This document shows, in pieces, positions 1-9,937 of a DNA stretch of 48,020 bases. The DNA is taken from NCBI GenBank assembly GCA_016709335.1, contig JADJNC010000017.1:1-48020 (forward strand). The letters run 5' to 3'. The stretch's first letter is position 1, and each line of letters starts with the position of its first letter. Under the pieces are notes generated by a model. It saw only the letters and a program-made list of their open reading frames with translations, was not told where the DNA came from and ran no database searches. This DNA is from Candidatus Propionivibrio dominans. GTDB lineage: Bacteria > Pseudomonadota > Gammaproteobacteria > Burkholderiales > Rhodocyclaceae. Both the position numbers and the translations under genes were made by a program.

Positions 1-3000
1 TCTCGACCCCGACACCGACAAATGGCGAATCATCGACGAAGCTGAAGACATCGGATGCCGCCGCCGTGCCACTGCCGCGGACGGTCAAGTGGCCAGGTTC
101 CAGTTGTTGCCGCCGGCGTTCAGTTCCTGGTCGAAGACGCTGACACTACCGTCAGCATCGAGCCGGACCGGGGCGGCCTGCTGTTCGGTCAGCCCGGGAG
201 TTCCGGCCAGTGCCGTGATGGTGGGCGCGTCCGTGATCCGGGTTGACCGTGGTGGCGACCGGAATGCTCGCCGCCGACCGGAGTGCCAGTGCTGCCGATG
301 GCGGGGAAATGTCGGCTGAAAGCGCTGAATACCTGGACGGAATCCGTTAGACGTACCGACGAACCGCCAGGCGTGCCGTTGAAGTTGGCGACCGGGACGA
401 AGCGCAACGTGCCGCCATCAAACGCCGCACCAGTGCGCTGGAATCGCCCAGACCGCCGGTCGGCCTCGCCGTCACGACGTTCCGCCATTGGTCGAATACT
501 GCCACGTTCGCCCGCGTCGCGGCATTGGCGGTATTGCCCGACGATGGCGATGCCGCCGAGCGCGGTGGCCAGGGAGCCACCGGCGACCATCTGTCAGTGG
601 CATCCGAATAGTTAGCGCCAGTGATCAAAGGCAGAAACAGGCACCTGGCGGGTTGGCCCTGTCTTCATTGATTGCGGTGAGCGCCACCGTGCCAGATGCG
701 GGGGGTGGTGACCGCCGTGACCACAGTACTCAGGGGTCACCGCATTGGCCGCGTCCGAAATCAGCCAATCTGATGCCGCCGGTACAGCGCTCCCGAAAGA
801 TTCGGCCCGGCCCCGCTGGTTTACTGGCTCCCGGACGAAGCATCGATCAGGCGTACCGTCAGTTGCCCTGGCGTGCCCGCCAGTTGCCGAAGTGGGCAAA
901 AGCGCACCTGGTCCGTCGTCTCTTGAGCAGGAAGGGGTATTGCCAGCGAAGGCGCCGTCAGCAAAGACCGGTCCAGCCCGATCCGCTGTCGTCCTGCCAC
1001 TTGCCCTGCGCTGCCGTGGCCGCTTGGCCTACGATGGCGGCTCAGCCCTGCGTGGTTGGCATTCGAGCCGCCCGTCTGGGTGTCGGCGGTGGTCGGAGAA
1101 AACTCCGGTAAAACAGGCTGGAGACGGAAGTGTTCCACAACTGGGCTGCACTATCCTCCGCCGCGTCAGCGCGCGCCGTGCTTGCAGCCGTGCGCGTCAG
1201 GGGCGTCGATGATAAGCGTGTTGTTAATCGGGGCAAGGATCTTGCTGTCCGTCAGCGCACCGTTACTACCGGTATTGCCCTGGTCGTCGACGCTGATGCT
1301 CAAGTTGCTCGTGGTACCGCCACCCACCGTGTTGATATTGCCCGTCGGCGTGGTTTCGGCGCGGCGACCGCGGCGTTGATGTCAGCCTTGGTGCCGGTGA
1401 ATACCATCTTGGTGTCGGCTGTTCCATCACCGGTAGTAAAGGTCAGGCCGGTGAGAGTGCTCAAGCGTGATCGTACCTTTGGGCGAGGCACCGAGGTCGA
1501 GCGTCACCTTCTCGGCGGCACACTGAAATCGTCGCTATCGGCAATCGAAATGCCAGCCCCGGCATTGTACTTGTCACCTCGGGTGACGGTCGGCGTGGCG
1601 GGGTCATGCTGGCGCTTCATTGCTGTTGGAAATGTTGATATTGAAGGTCTTGACGGCCCCGGTATTGTTGCCATCGACTCCTGAGCCTTCGGCGCACGTT
1701 TCCAGTGCCGGGCACGCTATGGTCGGTCATCAACCGTCGTCGTGGTGACGATCGCGTGGTGGCATTCGCGTGGAGCAGGCGTGTAGATCATGCTGTTGAG
1801 TGCCTGTGGCCTGCACGTCCGCCGTCGAACATGATGACGACGCTTGACGTGGGGATCACCGGTCAGCGTGGCACTGCCCGCTGCCGTCAGGTCGGTCATT
1901 GCCATGCGGGACGCCAAACAGCGTTCCCGCGACCGTAACTTCCACATAATCAGTAGCCCCAGCCCGTGCTCTGAAGCATCGCCGACGACGAATCCGGCTA
2001 TGGTAATACTGGTGCCGTTACTCGGGGTCTGGTTGCCTGGGACGCTCAGTGTCGGCTGGTCGCTGACCCGGGACAATGGTGATGGTATTGTTCCCTTTGT
2101 CGCCGTCTTCAGACCGTCGGCATGATTGAAATCGGCAATCGTTGTCCTGAATGCAAAGTTTACTGTTGCCGACCCTGTCCCGTTGTAATTCGCCGCGCCG
2201 CCAAACTTGAGGTCGTTCGAGTGCGGCGAACCTCACTTAGCGAGCCGGTCAGCGTGATGGTGTTGTTGCTGTTGTTGCCGGAGAAGAAGGTCAGACCGGT
2301 GAAATTCGCGCCGAGGATCAGCACGCCCACAGGTTCCGGCATTGGCCAGCGTGGTACGGAGCGCATCGCTGTAAACCGGACAGTCACTGTAACATCTTCG
2401 CCGAAGCTGTCGCATCGGACACGGCGAAACCGCAATTGGAAGCTGTTGCGTCTTCATTAAACGATGTAGGCGCTGGCGTTGTTGATAGTGGGCATCGACT
2501 GAAGTTGGACGCGCGCAGGACGATGTCCCTGGTCACGCGAAGTTTATTAGCGCACGTCAATGGCCGAACCGTCGGCATTGTTGGGGTCAGGACCACCGTT
2601 GGCGCCGCCGGTCAGCACGCCGGCGTTGCTGTACGAGCGGTCGTCGGCGGTGATGCGAATCTTGTAGTCCCTGGCGTCGGCATCGGCACTGAAGGCGATG
2701 GTCAGAGAAGCGAGGACAGCATCGACCTGGGCCTTGCTACCCTGACCGATCAGGGGTGGTATTTTTCCGAAGGAAAGCGCTGCCGCCGATCAGGGTCGGC
2801 GGCAGCGTAACTGAAAGCAAACCGTACCAGCGAGCGCATTGGCATTATCCAGCACCTGAACTTCGGCGCTAGCGCAATCCGTTTCACCAGCGATCCGCGC
2901 CATCTGCCAGTCGAGGTCAAGAGCGTCACGCCGGGATCGCCGTTGTTCCGGCACCTGCAAAGGCGTCCCGGTTGGCAGGGGCAACCAGAGTCTGAACATC

Positions 3001-4894
3001 GTTGCGCGAGGTGATCTGGATCAGGAAGCTCGAGGCAACCGATTGCGGTACCCTGGGAAAAAACCTGGTTGTCATTGACCGTCCAGTCACCGTCACTGAC
3101 CACATGGCTGAAAGCATCGCTCGAGGTTTCCGATCCGTTGTGCTTGTAAGTGATCCGGTTATTGTCCAGATCGGCCTGGGTGGAACCGCAGGCCGATCCC
3201 CAGCGTGGCACCCGTGAGCATCAACTGGCCGTTGATCGTTGCCGCCGTGACCCGATACTGGCGTTGCCGCGATGAGTTGTCGTTGTCGCCGAATACCAGA
3301 TGCGCCCCGCCACTGGCGTCGGCACTCCCGAACCCGTCACACCGTTGATGATGGCATAGCTACTGGCGCCACCGATGGTTCGGGTTGAGCCTTCCTGGAT
3401 CGCCCGAGGCCCGGTCAAGTCGAGTTTCGAGAAATGGGACGGCGCGTCGTTCGGCGGGTAAATCGTGATCGGGACGGTGACTTCCCGCACCGGTGCTGAT
3501 CTGGTTGGTCGCCGTAGCCGTTTCAGCGGTGATGCCTTTAACGCTCGTCCACCGGGACCAGCTTGAAGGAGTCGGTAAGTCTCGCTGCCCGTTATGGGTA
3601 TGGTAGATTGCCGGCGAGCTCAGGAAAGGACAAAGGTGGTGTTGGCAATGACGTCAACGCCATTGAGCTGCAAGATTGCCGTTAGTTACAGATCCGGCAA
3701 ATCAGAAGCTGAGCAGATTATTGACCCATAGCCGGTTTCACTATCCGATGCCAGAATTGTCAGGATCAGCGAGGACGGATATTCGTCGCGGTCACGGCAA
3801 AGCTGCCGCCTTCGAAGACCAGTTGCCGGCAGTCGTCACGCTCGGCGCTGTCGTTTTGCGGCGTAGTCGCGATGTTGAATGTTTGCAGGGGCCGATTCCG
3901 ACTTGCCATCTGACACCGTATATGGGTAAATGCGTCGATGAAAGTCCTCGCCACCGGCGTGAGCAAAGCTGACGCGGCCATTAGTGGCGTTTCGTCCTGG
4001 GTGAAGGCCTGGTTGATGACGAGCGCCACTCCATTGAGTCGAACCGATCCGCTGGTCGGCGGAGTGCAGGCGATAGACCAGTTCTTCGACGGCGGGCGTC
4101 AACATCCGTCGCGCCGAGCATGGCAGCGGTGAGTGTTTCCGTCGCGCTTTCAGTAGCGTCGCGCTGTTGCTGCCGCCAGTGACCGGCGCCGCGTTGACCA
4201 GCGCAAAGGGAGGCGGTGAATTGCCATCGGTCGGAGCGATGGCGGAAACGATAATATTGAAAGTATTGACTGTCAGCGTGTCAGTGCCTGTATTGCAGAT
4301 GCCGCCATCGCGCAGCGTCGGGATAGATGCGTTGATTGCTATCCTTGACTGTAAAGCTGATGCTGTCGGTTCTTGGGGTATTGGAGCGGGACACGTACAC
4401 CAGCAGTCCGGCCGCAATATCGGCCTGCGAAAAAGTGGTGCCAGCGACAAGCGTCTTTCCGTTCAGGGTGAAATAACCAAGCGCCAGAGCAGGAACGCTG
4501 TTCAGCGTGTAGGTCAGCGCTGCCTGGTTGGGCGTATCCACATCGGTGACCCGCAACATGGTCGGGGTAATGGTCAGTAACGATGCCCCAGAGTCTGGGT
4601 GACGTTGGTCGCCAGCAGCGGATCGTCGTCGTTGGGATAAATGTCGAGATTGATCGTTCCCGAAGCCGTCGTGCTGGTATCCCGGTGCCGCCGCCGTTGT
4701 CGGTCACGCTCATAGTGAAGCTGTCCGCCGAGGTTTCCTGCCGTCATGGCTGTAGGTGAGCAGCGGTCTTGTCGAGCACGATAAAAGGCGTGCCGACACT
4801 GGCGGAAGAAATCGCGACGCCGTTGTAAAAAAGCGTGCCGTGCGTCGGCAGACTGGAGATGTTGTGGTGGTGATCGCTGCGCCCTCGGGGTCGC

Positions 4895-5533
4895 TCACGC
4901 TGATCGCACCGCGCGCCGTGCCGAGCGTAGGCAGGCACCATTCAAGTCGAGGCGGACGCCGGTTTCGCCCTCGATCACGTGATGGTGCCACTGACGCTGG
5001 GCGGCTGATTGACCGCGCGTCAGATTGACGGTCACCGTCTGATTGGTCAATAGGCCGCCGGCACCGTCGACGACGGTCAGCAGGAAGGTATCGCTCGTCG
5101 CAACGATGACCTGGGAACCGTCGTGCGTATAGCTCAGTTTGTCGATGTCGGCGACCGATAACGTTGAGCCGACGGCCACCGGGTTGCCATTTAACTTCAA
5201 TGTGCCGTGCGCCGGAAGGCCGGCTATCTTGATGGTCGCCTGAACTGCGCTGGTGTCGACGTCGACCAGGCCCAGTTGCGACTGGGTAAAGCCGCTGCCC
5301 ACCGTTACCGCCGCAGAGAAAGCGGTCGTGCCGCCTTCTGCAACGCTGAGCGGACTGCCTCCTGCGATGGTTGGTGCGTCATTGACCGAGGTGGCATTGA
5401 GCGCAACTGAACCCGTCTGTGTGTGTTGCCCGTCGTTGAGGTTAAAAGACAGGGCTTCAGGGCCGGCGGTCGAGTTGTAGTTGAGGTCAGGGCTGTATTG
5501 AACGCCCGACGCACTGGCCAATGTTGCCGACAA
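4895..5533 (-). CDS. Internal open segment of the giant surface protein: cadherin-like repeats
   Basis: This is the longest clean repeat segment of the broken giant gene. It reads through a domain ending LNATSVNDAPTIAGGSPL, then a full cadherin-like repeat with GLVDVDTSAVQATIKI, PAHGTLKLNG, SVADIDKLSYTHDGS and SDTFLLTVVDGAGG. This layout (linker VNDAPT, acidic LVDVDT, AHGTL, YTHDGS, FLLTVVDG) is typical of Bap/RTX-type adhesin repeats that bind calcium. The first codon marks a frameshift boundary, not a real translation start. The last 40 residues are out of frame. Confidence 0.55.
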   Translation of the reverse strand: MSATLASASGVQYSPDLNYNSTAGPEALSFNLNDGQHTQTGSVALNATSVNDAPTIAGGSPLSVAEGGTTAFSAAVTVGSGFTQSQLGLVDVDTSAVQATIKIAGLPAHGTLKLNGNPVAVGSTLSVADIDKLSYTHDGSQVIVATSDTFLLTVVDGAGGLLTNQTVTVNLTRGQSAAQRQWHHHVIEGETGVRLDLNGACLRSARRAVRSA

Positions 5534-5995
5534 TTGCGCTGCCGTTCCACTGAGAATGACACTGCCAGTGCCGTTGCCGCCGAGGATGCCGGCTCCACCC
5601 GTTACGCTGATATTCAGCGTGCCGTGTCACTGAAAGCGTCAAGGTCTGCAAGTCGTTGACATCGGCATCGGTCAGGATGATGGCATTGGTGCCGGTGAAA
5701 TCGAGAGCGCAGGGTATCTTCGACAACGGTCTGGCTCTTTGTCGGCAGCGTAAGCACGGGTGCGGTGGCATTGGGCGTGACGGTGATGGCAACGTTATCG
5801 GTATCCGTAGACGAGCCATCGTTGGTGACGATGGTCAGCGAATCGGCTCCGGCATAGTTCGCCGCCGGACGACCAGCCCGTTAAGGGCCGTGTTGATGCT
5901 GGCAATGGAGCCGGCCGTGATCGAACACTTGCGCCCGTTCCCGCTCAGGGTAAGGCCTGCGGTGCTCGCCAGGGTAAGAGTGCCATGGGCCACAC

Positions 5996-6892
5996 TCAAT
6001 GAAACACTCTGCACGCGCTTCCATCCGCATCGGCGACGCTGATGATCTTCCCGGCACTAAATACGATGGTATTGTCTTCAGCAACGGTTTGCGCGCCAGG
6101 AACCGTATTGACGGGTGCCGCCAGAAGACTGTCGTACCGTGCCAGCGTGGCCGCGCTGAGCACCAGCCAGCTGTCGATCTGGCCGGTTTGTTGTTCGAGC
6201 ACCCAGTTTCCCCCTTTGGCTGGCGCTGCCGGTGGCATCGGTGGAGGCGGCAATATCGGCACCGGTGAGGGCAGCGAGCTGGGTGAGGAGTGCGCTGCCA
6301 CCGGAACCGGCGGCGATGTCGCAGCCGTGAGGAGAATGTCGGCGTTGGCGGAAAGGGGTGGGGCGCCCAGCGCCGAAGCTGAATGCTGTGGCTGCCCAGG
6401 GTGGCGCTGTCGAGGGTGTCGCACCCCGGGCTGAGGCTGCCGCTGCTGCCATGGCTGACGATCTGGATCGACTCCGATGGCTTTGCTGCCACTGGCTCCG
6501 TCGATCGCCTGGGTAATGGCATCCAGACCGGATTCACCGACATTGATCACACGTACCATGACATTGCCCGGCAGGTCGGCCAGAAGACTCTGGTAGTCGG
6601 CTACGCGGGAATCGACTACGAGCAGGGTAATGGGGGCGACCGGAGCGTTGGGCGCACCTGCGGTATTCGAGGTGCTCGGTGTAGAATCAACTGCCGGGGC
6701 CGAGGCTTTAGCCACCGTGTCAGCCGGTTTGGTCGTGGCTTGTTTGTCCGCCAGATGCTCGTCGGCGGCGACGGCGGCGGCGGCGTCGAACATGACCCGG
6801 GGTTCAAGTGCGAAGGCGCTGCTGCGCGGCCGAAAAATGGAACGAAGCGTCGAGTTGACGGGTGATCCGTCCACTACGGAATTATTGATCAT
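5996..6892 (-). CDS. N-terminal open segment of the giant surface protein (298 codons)
   Basis: This is the first uninterrupted stretch of the giant gene. It starts at ATG 6892, about 13 nt after an AAGGG ribosome-binding-like site. It contains the LEPRVMFDA motif at about residues 30-40, a low-complexity Ala/Pro/Thr linker, and the start of the DUF4347 domain (residues ~90-140). The middle (about residues 145-215) is out of frame: true DUF4347 sequence there lies in the two other frames. The original frame returns at GGNWVLEQQTGQIDSWL and then enters the first cadherin-like repeat (TVAEDNTIVFSAG). Two compensating frameshifts therefore lie inside this segment. Confidence 0.6.
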   Translation of the reverse strand: MINNSVVDGSPVNSTLRSIFRPRSSAFALEPRVMFDAAAAVAADEHLADKQATTKPADTVAKASAPAVDSTPSTSNTAGAPNAPVAPITLLVVDSRVADYQSLLADLPGNVMVRVINVGESGLDAITQAIDGASGSKAIGVDPDRQPWQQRQPQPGVRHPRQRHPGQPQHSASALGAPPLSANADILLTAATSPPVPVAAHSSPSSLPSPVPILPPPPMPPAAPAKGGNWVLEQQTGQIDSWLVLSAATLARYDSLLAAPVNTVPGAQTVAEDNTIVFSAGKIISVADADGSACRVFH

Positions 6893-6936
6893 GACATGAG
6901 CCCTTGCTGAATTGTAGTCAGCTTAAAGTGATACCT

Positions 6937-6949
6937 CATACCTGGTATG
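6937..6949. promoter_or_regulatory. Perfect 13-bp palindrome upstream of the giant surface-protein gene
   Basis: CATACCTGGTATG is a perfect inverted repeat around a central base, 45-57 bp upstream of the ATG at 6892. It is nested in further ATACC/GGTAT-like half sites (ATACCTCATACCTGGTAT). The position fits an operator or regulator-binding site, but no regulator is known. Rated from symmetry and position only. Confidence 0.35.
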
Positions 6950-7191
6950 TGACATAGTTCCTGTTCTTGACCTCAATACGCAGCTGATGGCTTGTTTATA
7001 GGTCCGCAATTGGCCGAAAGGGTGCGTACAGCCATGGTTTGTTGTTCATTCTCGAAGTTTGTTGTGAAGAATCAAGACGCCGTCGAGTAGCGCTGCAACT
7101 TCTGGCCGTCATAAAGCGCGTTCTTTTCGCCCAACTGCGTCGCAACCTGGCGGCATGGGTGGGGCACATTTGTCATGCGCCCCCGGAGATC

Positions 7192-7581
7192 TCACAGGAG
7201 GTCGGCTGGAATATTACCGCCGTTGTCGGCGAGTTTTTGCAGTACCGTTTTGTGCAGCCACATGTTCATCTGCGCAGAATCGCCCATCTTTTCGGCGGGG
7301 CAACCCAACTCCACGGCCAGCGCCTTGCGCGCTGCCAGACTGCTGTCCAGGCCCAACAGTTTCATCAGATCAACGATGGAGACCTTCCAGTTGAGTTTTT
7401 CTGCGTGTGCCTTTGCCAACGCCTCCATATGGGCCACCACATCCACGACGCTGATGGCCTTCACTACGGGCGCTGCTGGAGCGGCTGCAGCAGTTTCAGT
7501 TGCTGGTGCCGCCTGTGCAGTAGCGTCTACCTTGTCACTGCCAAAGCCAAGTTTGGCCAGGATATTGCTAAAAATTCCCAT
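7192..7581 (-). CDS. DUF3597 family protein
   Basis: This 129-residue protein begins MGIFSNILAKLGFG, followed by an Ala/Pro-rich linker (residues ~20-40) and a compact helical domain (VVDVVAHMEALAKAHAEKL ... SIVDLMKLLGLDSSLAARKALA). That arrangement matches the DUF3597 family of small proteins with no established function; the same first residues and the LMKLLGLDSS segment are family hallmarks. The start ATG is unambiguous. It lies 44 bp downstream of the YidB-like gene on the same strand, so the two are probably co-transcribed. No signal peptide or membrane segment is seen. Its role is unknown. Confidence 0.75.
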   Translation of the reverse strand: MGIFSNILAKLGFGSDKVDATAQAAPATETAAAAPAAPVVKAISVVDVVAHMEALAKAHAEKLNWKVSIVDLMKLLGLDSSLAARKALAVELGCPAEKMGDSAQMNMWLHKTVLQKLADNGGNIPADLL

Positions 7582-7625
7582 GTCATTCCCCTGTGTTTCG
7601 TTGAAAAAATTGACGGCGCTACCGT

Positions 7626-8075
7626 TTATCTCTTGAGCAAGGCTCCCAGCGCACCCATCAGGTCACCCGTGTTACCCAAACCACCTGCTGGGGCCTGGCC
7701 GGCAGGGGTAAGCTTGTCGACCAGGCCGGGCAGGATGCTGGACAACTGGCCTGCCAAATCGCCGGAGTTGACTCCCAACGAGTTCGCAAGACCCGACAAG
7801 GAATCGTTGCCCAGCACATTACTGAGTTGTTCGCCTGAGATGGCCTGGTTTTGACCCGAGCCAATCCAGGAACCAATCACGTCACCGAGACCGGCTTGCT
7901 GGAACTTGGCTACCAGACCTTCAAGACCGCCCACGCCGCCATCGTTGCCCAGCAGACGGGTGGCCAACTCCAGCAATTGGGGGTTGTTGCTTACCATACC
8001 AATGATGTCCTGCAAGCCGCCGCCACCCTGCGGGTTGTCGGTGACTGCGCCAAGAACCGCATCGAATAAACCCAT
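7626..8075 (-). CDS. YidB / DUF937 family protein
   Basis: This 149-residue protein begins MGLFDAVLGAVTDNPQGGGG and is rich in Gly, Leu and Gln. It contains the DUF937/YidB pattern: LLELATRLLGNDGGVGGLEG, LVAKFQQAGLGDVIGSWIG and a LSNVLGNDSLSGLA segment. YidB-like proteins are small and helical, of unknown biochemical function, with no clear export signal. ATG 8075 follows a plausible AGGAG site. It forms an apparent two-gene unit with the DUF3597 gene. Family assignment is firm; function is not known. Confidence 0.8.
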   Translation of the reverse strand: MGLFDAVLGAVTDNPQGGGGLQDIIGMVSNNPQLLELATRLLGNDGGVGGLEGLVAKFQQAGLGDVIGSWIGSGQNQAISGEQLSNVLGNDSLSGLANSLGVNSGDLAGQLSSILPGLVDKLTPAGQAPAGGLGNTGDLMGALGALLKR

Positions 8076-8177
8076 ATATATCTCCTGATATGATGTGTTT
8101 GTCTTGTGCCGTAGTGTGACATATCCGTGTGATTGTTGGATAGTGCAATTATTTTTCTGTAAAAGTAGGCGGGAGAT

Positions 8178-9375
8178 TCAATGGGAATGTGGGATCAGGC
8201 TTTCATAGTGAGGTGAATCTTGGCGGTCATCCAGTCCTCGTCGCACTCGGCAAGCAGGGCAGAAACAAGGCGTAGGCAGGAAGCGGCATTGGGGAAGATT
8301 GAAGCGACGCGGGTTCTGCGCTTGATCTCGCGATTGATACGTTCCAGACCGTTGGTGGTACGCAAGCGGGTACGGTGACCCGATGGGTAGTCGAACACAG
8401 CGAAGCCCTCGGGCAGATTGGCTTCGGCCCAATCAGCGAGTTTTGGGGCTTTTTCTTCCACCGCTCGACCGCCTGATTGAGCAAGCGCTGAGCTTCCGCT
8501 TTGTCGGGGGCATTGAAGATTGAGCGAATACGCAGAGCGACCTCCTTGCGCAGATCGAGACGGGGCACGTAGGCATGAGCGTTTTGCTGCAAATGGAATT
8601 GGCAGCGCTGCCAAGGTACGCTGGGTAGCGTGGCTCGCCGTGCGGCCTGAGGCCAGCGTGATCGTCCGAGATGATCAGTTTGACGCCGCGCAACCCGCGC
8701 CGGATAAGGTCGCTGAGGAGCTGTCTCAGTGACCCTCTGCCTCGGAAAGCGCCACCGATACGCCCAGCACCCGGCGATGGCCGGTGGCGGTTACGCCGAC
8801 GGCGACCAGTACCGCGCAATCGACGATCTGTCCCGCTTCGCGAATACGCTCATAGCGAGCATCCAGGAAGACATAGGGCGTCTCCTCGAGCGGGCGCTCC
8901 CGCCACGCCTGTAACCCCGTATCCAGTTGAGCCGTGGCGCGGCTAACCTGGGTGGAGGGAGATCGAGACCTCCGGCCCCACCAGGCGCTGCAGCACCTCA
9001 ATGACCTTGCGCGTGGATACGCCTTGGACGTACATTTCGGCCAAAGCCAGATTGACCGCTTGCTCAGTGCGGGAGCCCTTGTCCAGTGCTGACGGATAGA
9101 AGCTGCTGTCACGCACCTGAGGAACGGCAAAGGTAATTTCACCCATGCGTGTCAGGATCGTCTTGGGCTTGAAGCCATTGGCGTAGCCGGTTCGGTCTTC
9201 AGAGCGCTCATGGGGTGCCGCCTGAAGGTGATACGAACGCTCAATTTTGCTGGCCTCGTCGACCAGAATACGCAGTGCTTCACCGGCACCATCAAGTCCG
9301 TGAGACAACAGCGCCGCATAAGCCGCCTCCAAGGGGGTTGGTTTCAACACGTAATGCCATGGCTACTCCTTCGAT
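8178..9375 (-). mobile_element. IS256-family insertion sequence (probably inactive)
   Basis: The interval holds one IS256-type transposase gene with short flanks and no other gene. I could not define terminal inverted repeats or target duplications, so the limits are approximate. The element lies between the YidB-like gene and a block of strong hairpins. The transposase is interrupted by at least three frameshifts, which would make the element non-autonomous if they are real. Confidence 0.65.
8195..9350 (-). pseudogene. IS256-family transposase, frameshifted
   Basis: Read across frames, this is a full-length (about 385 residue) mutator/IS256 transposase. It begins at GTG 9350 with KPTPLEAAYAALLSHGLDGA. 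Then come the N-terminal region (RTGYANGFKPKTILTRMGEI), the catalytic core with TPYVFLDARYER (first Asp) and KLIISDDHAGL (second Asp), and TTNGLERINREIKRRTRV, where the catalytic Glu lies. The C-terminus is LLAECDEDWMTAKIHL. Frame breaks lie near 8970, near 8730, near 8600 and about 8450. At 8970 removing one C from a CCC run restores the frame; near 8730 one added G (TGA to TGG) does. These are small homopolymer changes, so sequencing error is possible. Confidence 0.85.
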
Positions 9376-9431
9376 GTTATCAACAAAATAACCCCGAAGA
9401 ACCTGATCGCCGACTCTGCCGGTGGTTTTGC

Positions 9432-9496
9432 GCGAATTTTCCGCCTTCCGTTCTTCGGGCGCTACGCGCCCTCATCACTTCAGGCGGAAAATTCGC
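9432..9496. repeat. Large inverted repeat with nested hairpin next to the IS256 copy
   Basis: GCGAATTTTCCGCC (9432-9445) is matched perfectly by its reverse complement at 9483-9496. The loop carries a second hairpin, GGGCGC-TAC-GCGCCC (9457-9471). Similarity continues outside the stem (GGTTTTGC versus GCAAACAACC). No gene overlaps it. It could be a bidirectional terminator, a mobile-element end or a REP-like element. Confidence 0.6.
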
Positions 9497-9807
9497 AAAC
9501 AACCAAAACCAATCACCAGGGAATTTACAGAAAGGATGTTGCACTAACGATTGTTTGCACACCTACTGGCGTTCACCACGCGGTTCGGCTACGGTACTTC
9601 GTCAAGAATCGCGGGGTTTGCGGGGCGGGGAAGGGCGGGAATTTATACGCATGGCGGCAAGAATCCCTGATTCCCATAATCTGGTCTTGGTTCAAGACAA
9701 TCGCAAGAAGTAATGAGGACGCGGAGATTGGGTTTGGGCGAAGATTCGCTGTGGCTTCGCCTGTTCCTCAATACACGCTTGGATCAGGTGAGAGAGTGGA
9801 ATAAAAG

Positions 9808-9923
9808 CGAACCACCAAGTTGACCAAAGGAAGTGCAGAGCCACCAAGATCACAAAGAATCACCAAGAAATTCGTCTGGTTTTCTTGGTGTAACTTGGTG
9901 CCCTTTGTGCCTTGGTGGTTCGC
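9808..9923. repeat. Imperfect inverted repeat built from (C)ACCAAG units, at the 3' end of the CHAT gene
   Basis: GCGAACCACCAAG (9808-9820) pairs with CTTGGTGGTTCGC at 9910-9923. Inner arms ACCAAGAAA and TTTCTTGGT (9862-9889) close the structure. The left arm carries several extra CCACCAAG/CACCAAG units. On the minus strand it directly follows the CHAT gene, so it may stop transcription. It also resembles dispersed intergenic repeats. Confidence 0.55.
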
Positions 9924-9937
9924 CTTTCAGTTGTACC

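Larger units (their letters stand above)
1..6892 (-). pseudogene. Giant DUF4347 / cadherin-like repeat surface protein, frameshifted, incomplete at left edge
   Basis: One very long gene runs leftwards from ATG 6892 and leaves the window at position 1. The first residues carry the LEPRVMFDAAAAVAA motif typical of giant secreted bacterial proteins. Next comes a DUF4347-like region (VDSRVADYQSLL, then IVSHGSSG and LAALTGADIAAS in other frames). It is followed by cadherin/VCBS-like repeats with VNDAPTIAGG, SVAEGG and TVAEDNTIVF signatures. Coding sense persists on the minus strand throughout, but the frame changes every few hundred bases (for example within 6400-6500, near 5990, 5820, 5490, 4900, 4710 and 4340). 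Likely role: a cell-surface adhesin or biofilm protein, probably exported by a type I system; no exporter genes are visible. Either the gene is decayed or the repeat-rich region is badly assembled. Family confident, integrity unresolved. Confidence 0.8.
9361..9937. other. Gene-free stretch between the IS256 copy and the CHAT gene
   Basis: No convincing coding sequence was found on either strand. The interval holds the 9432-9496 inverted repeat, an unassigned middle part (9510-9800), and an imperfect inverted repeat of ACCAAG-type units at 9808-9923 next to the stop of the CHAT gene. Confidence 0.5.

Noticed and set aside
9808..9923. ACCAAG repeats as a CRISPR array
   Set aside because: Units are only 6-10 bp, irregularly spaced and inverted; no spacers of constant size and no cas genes.
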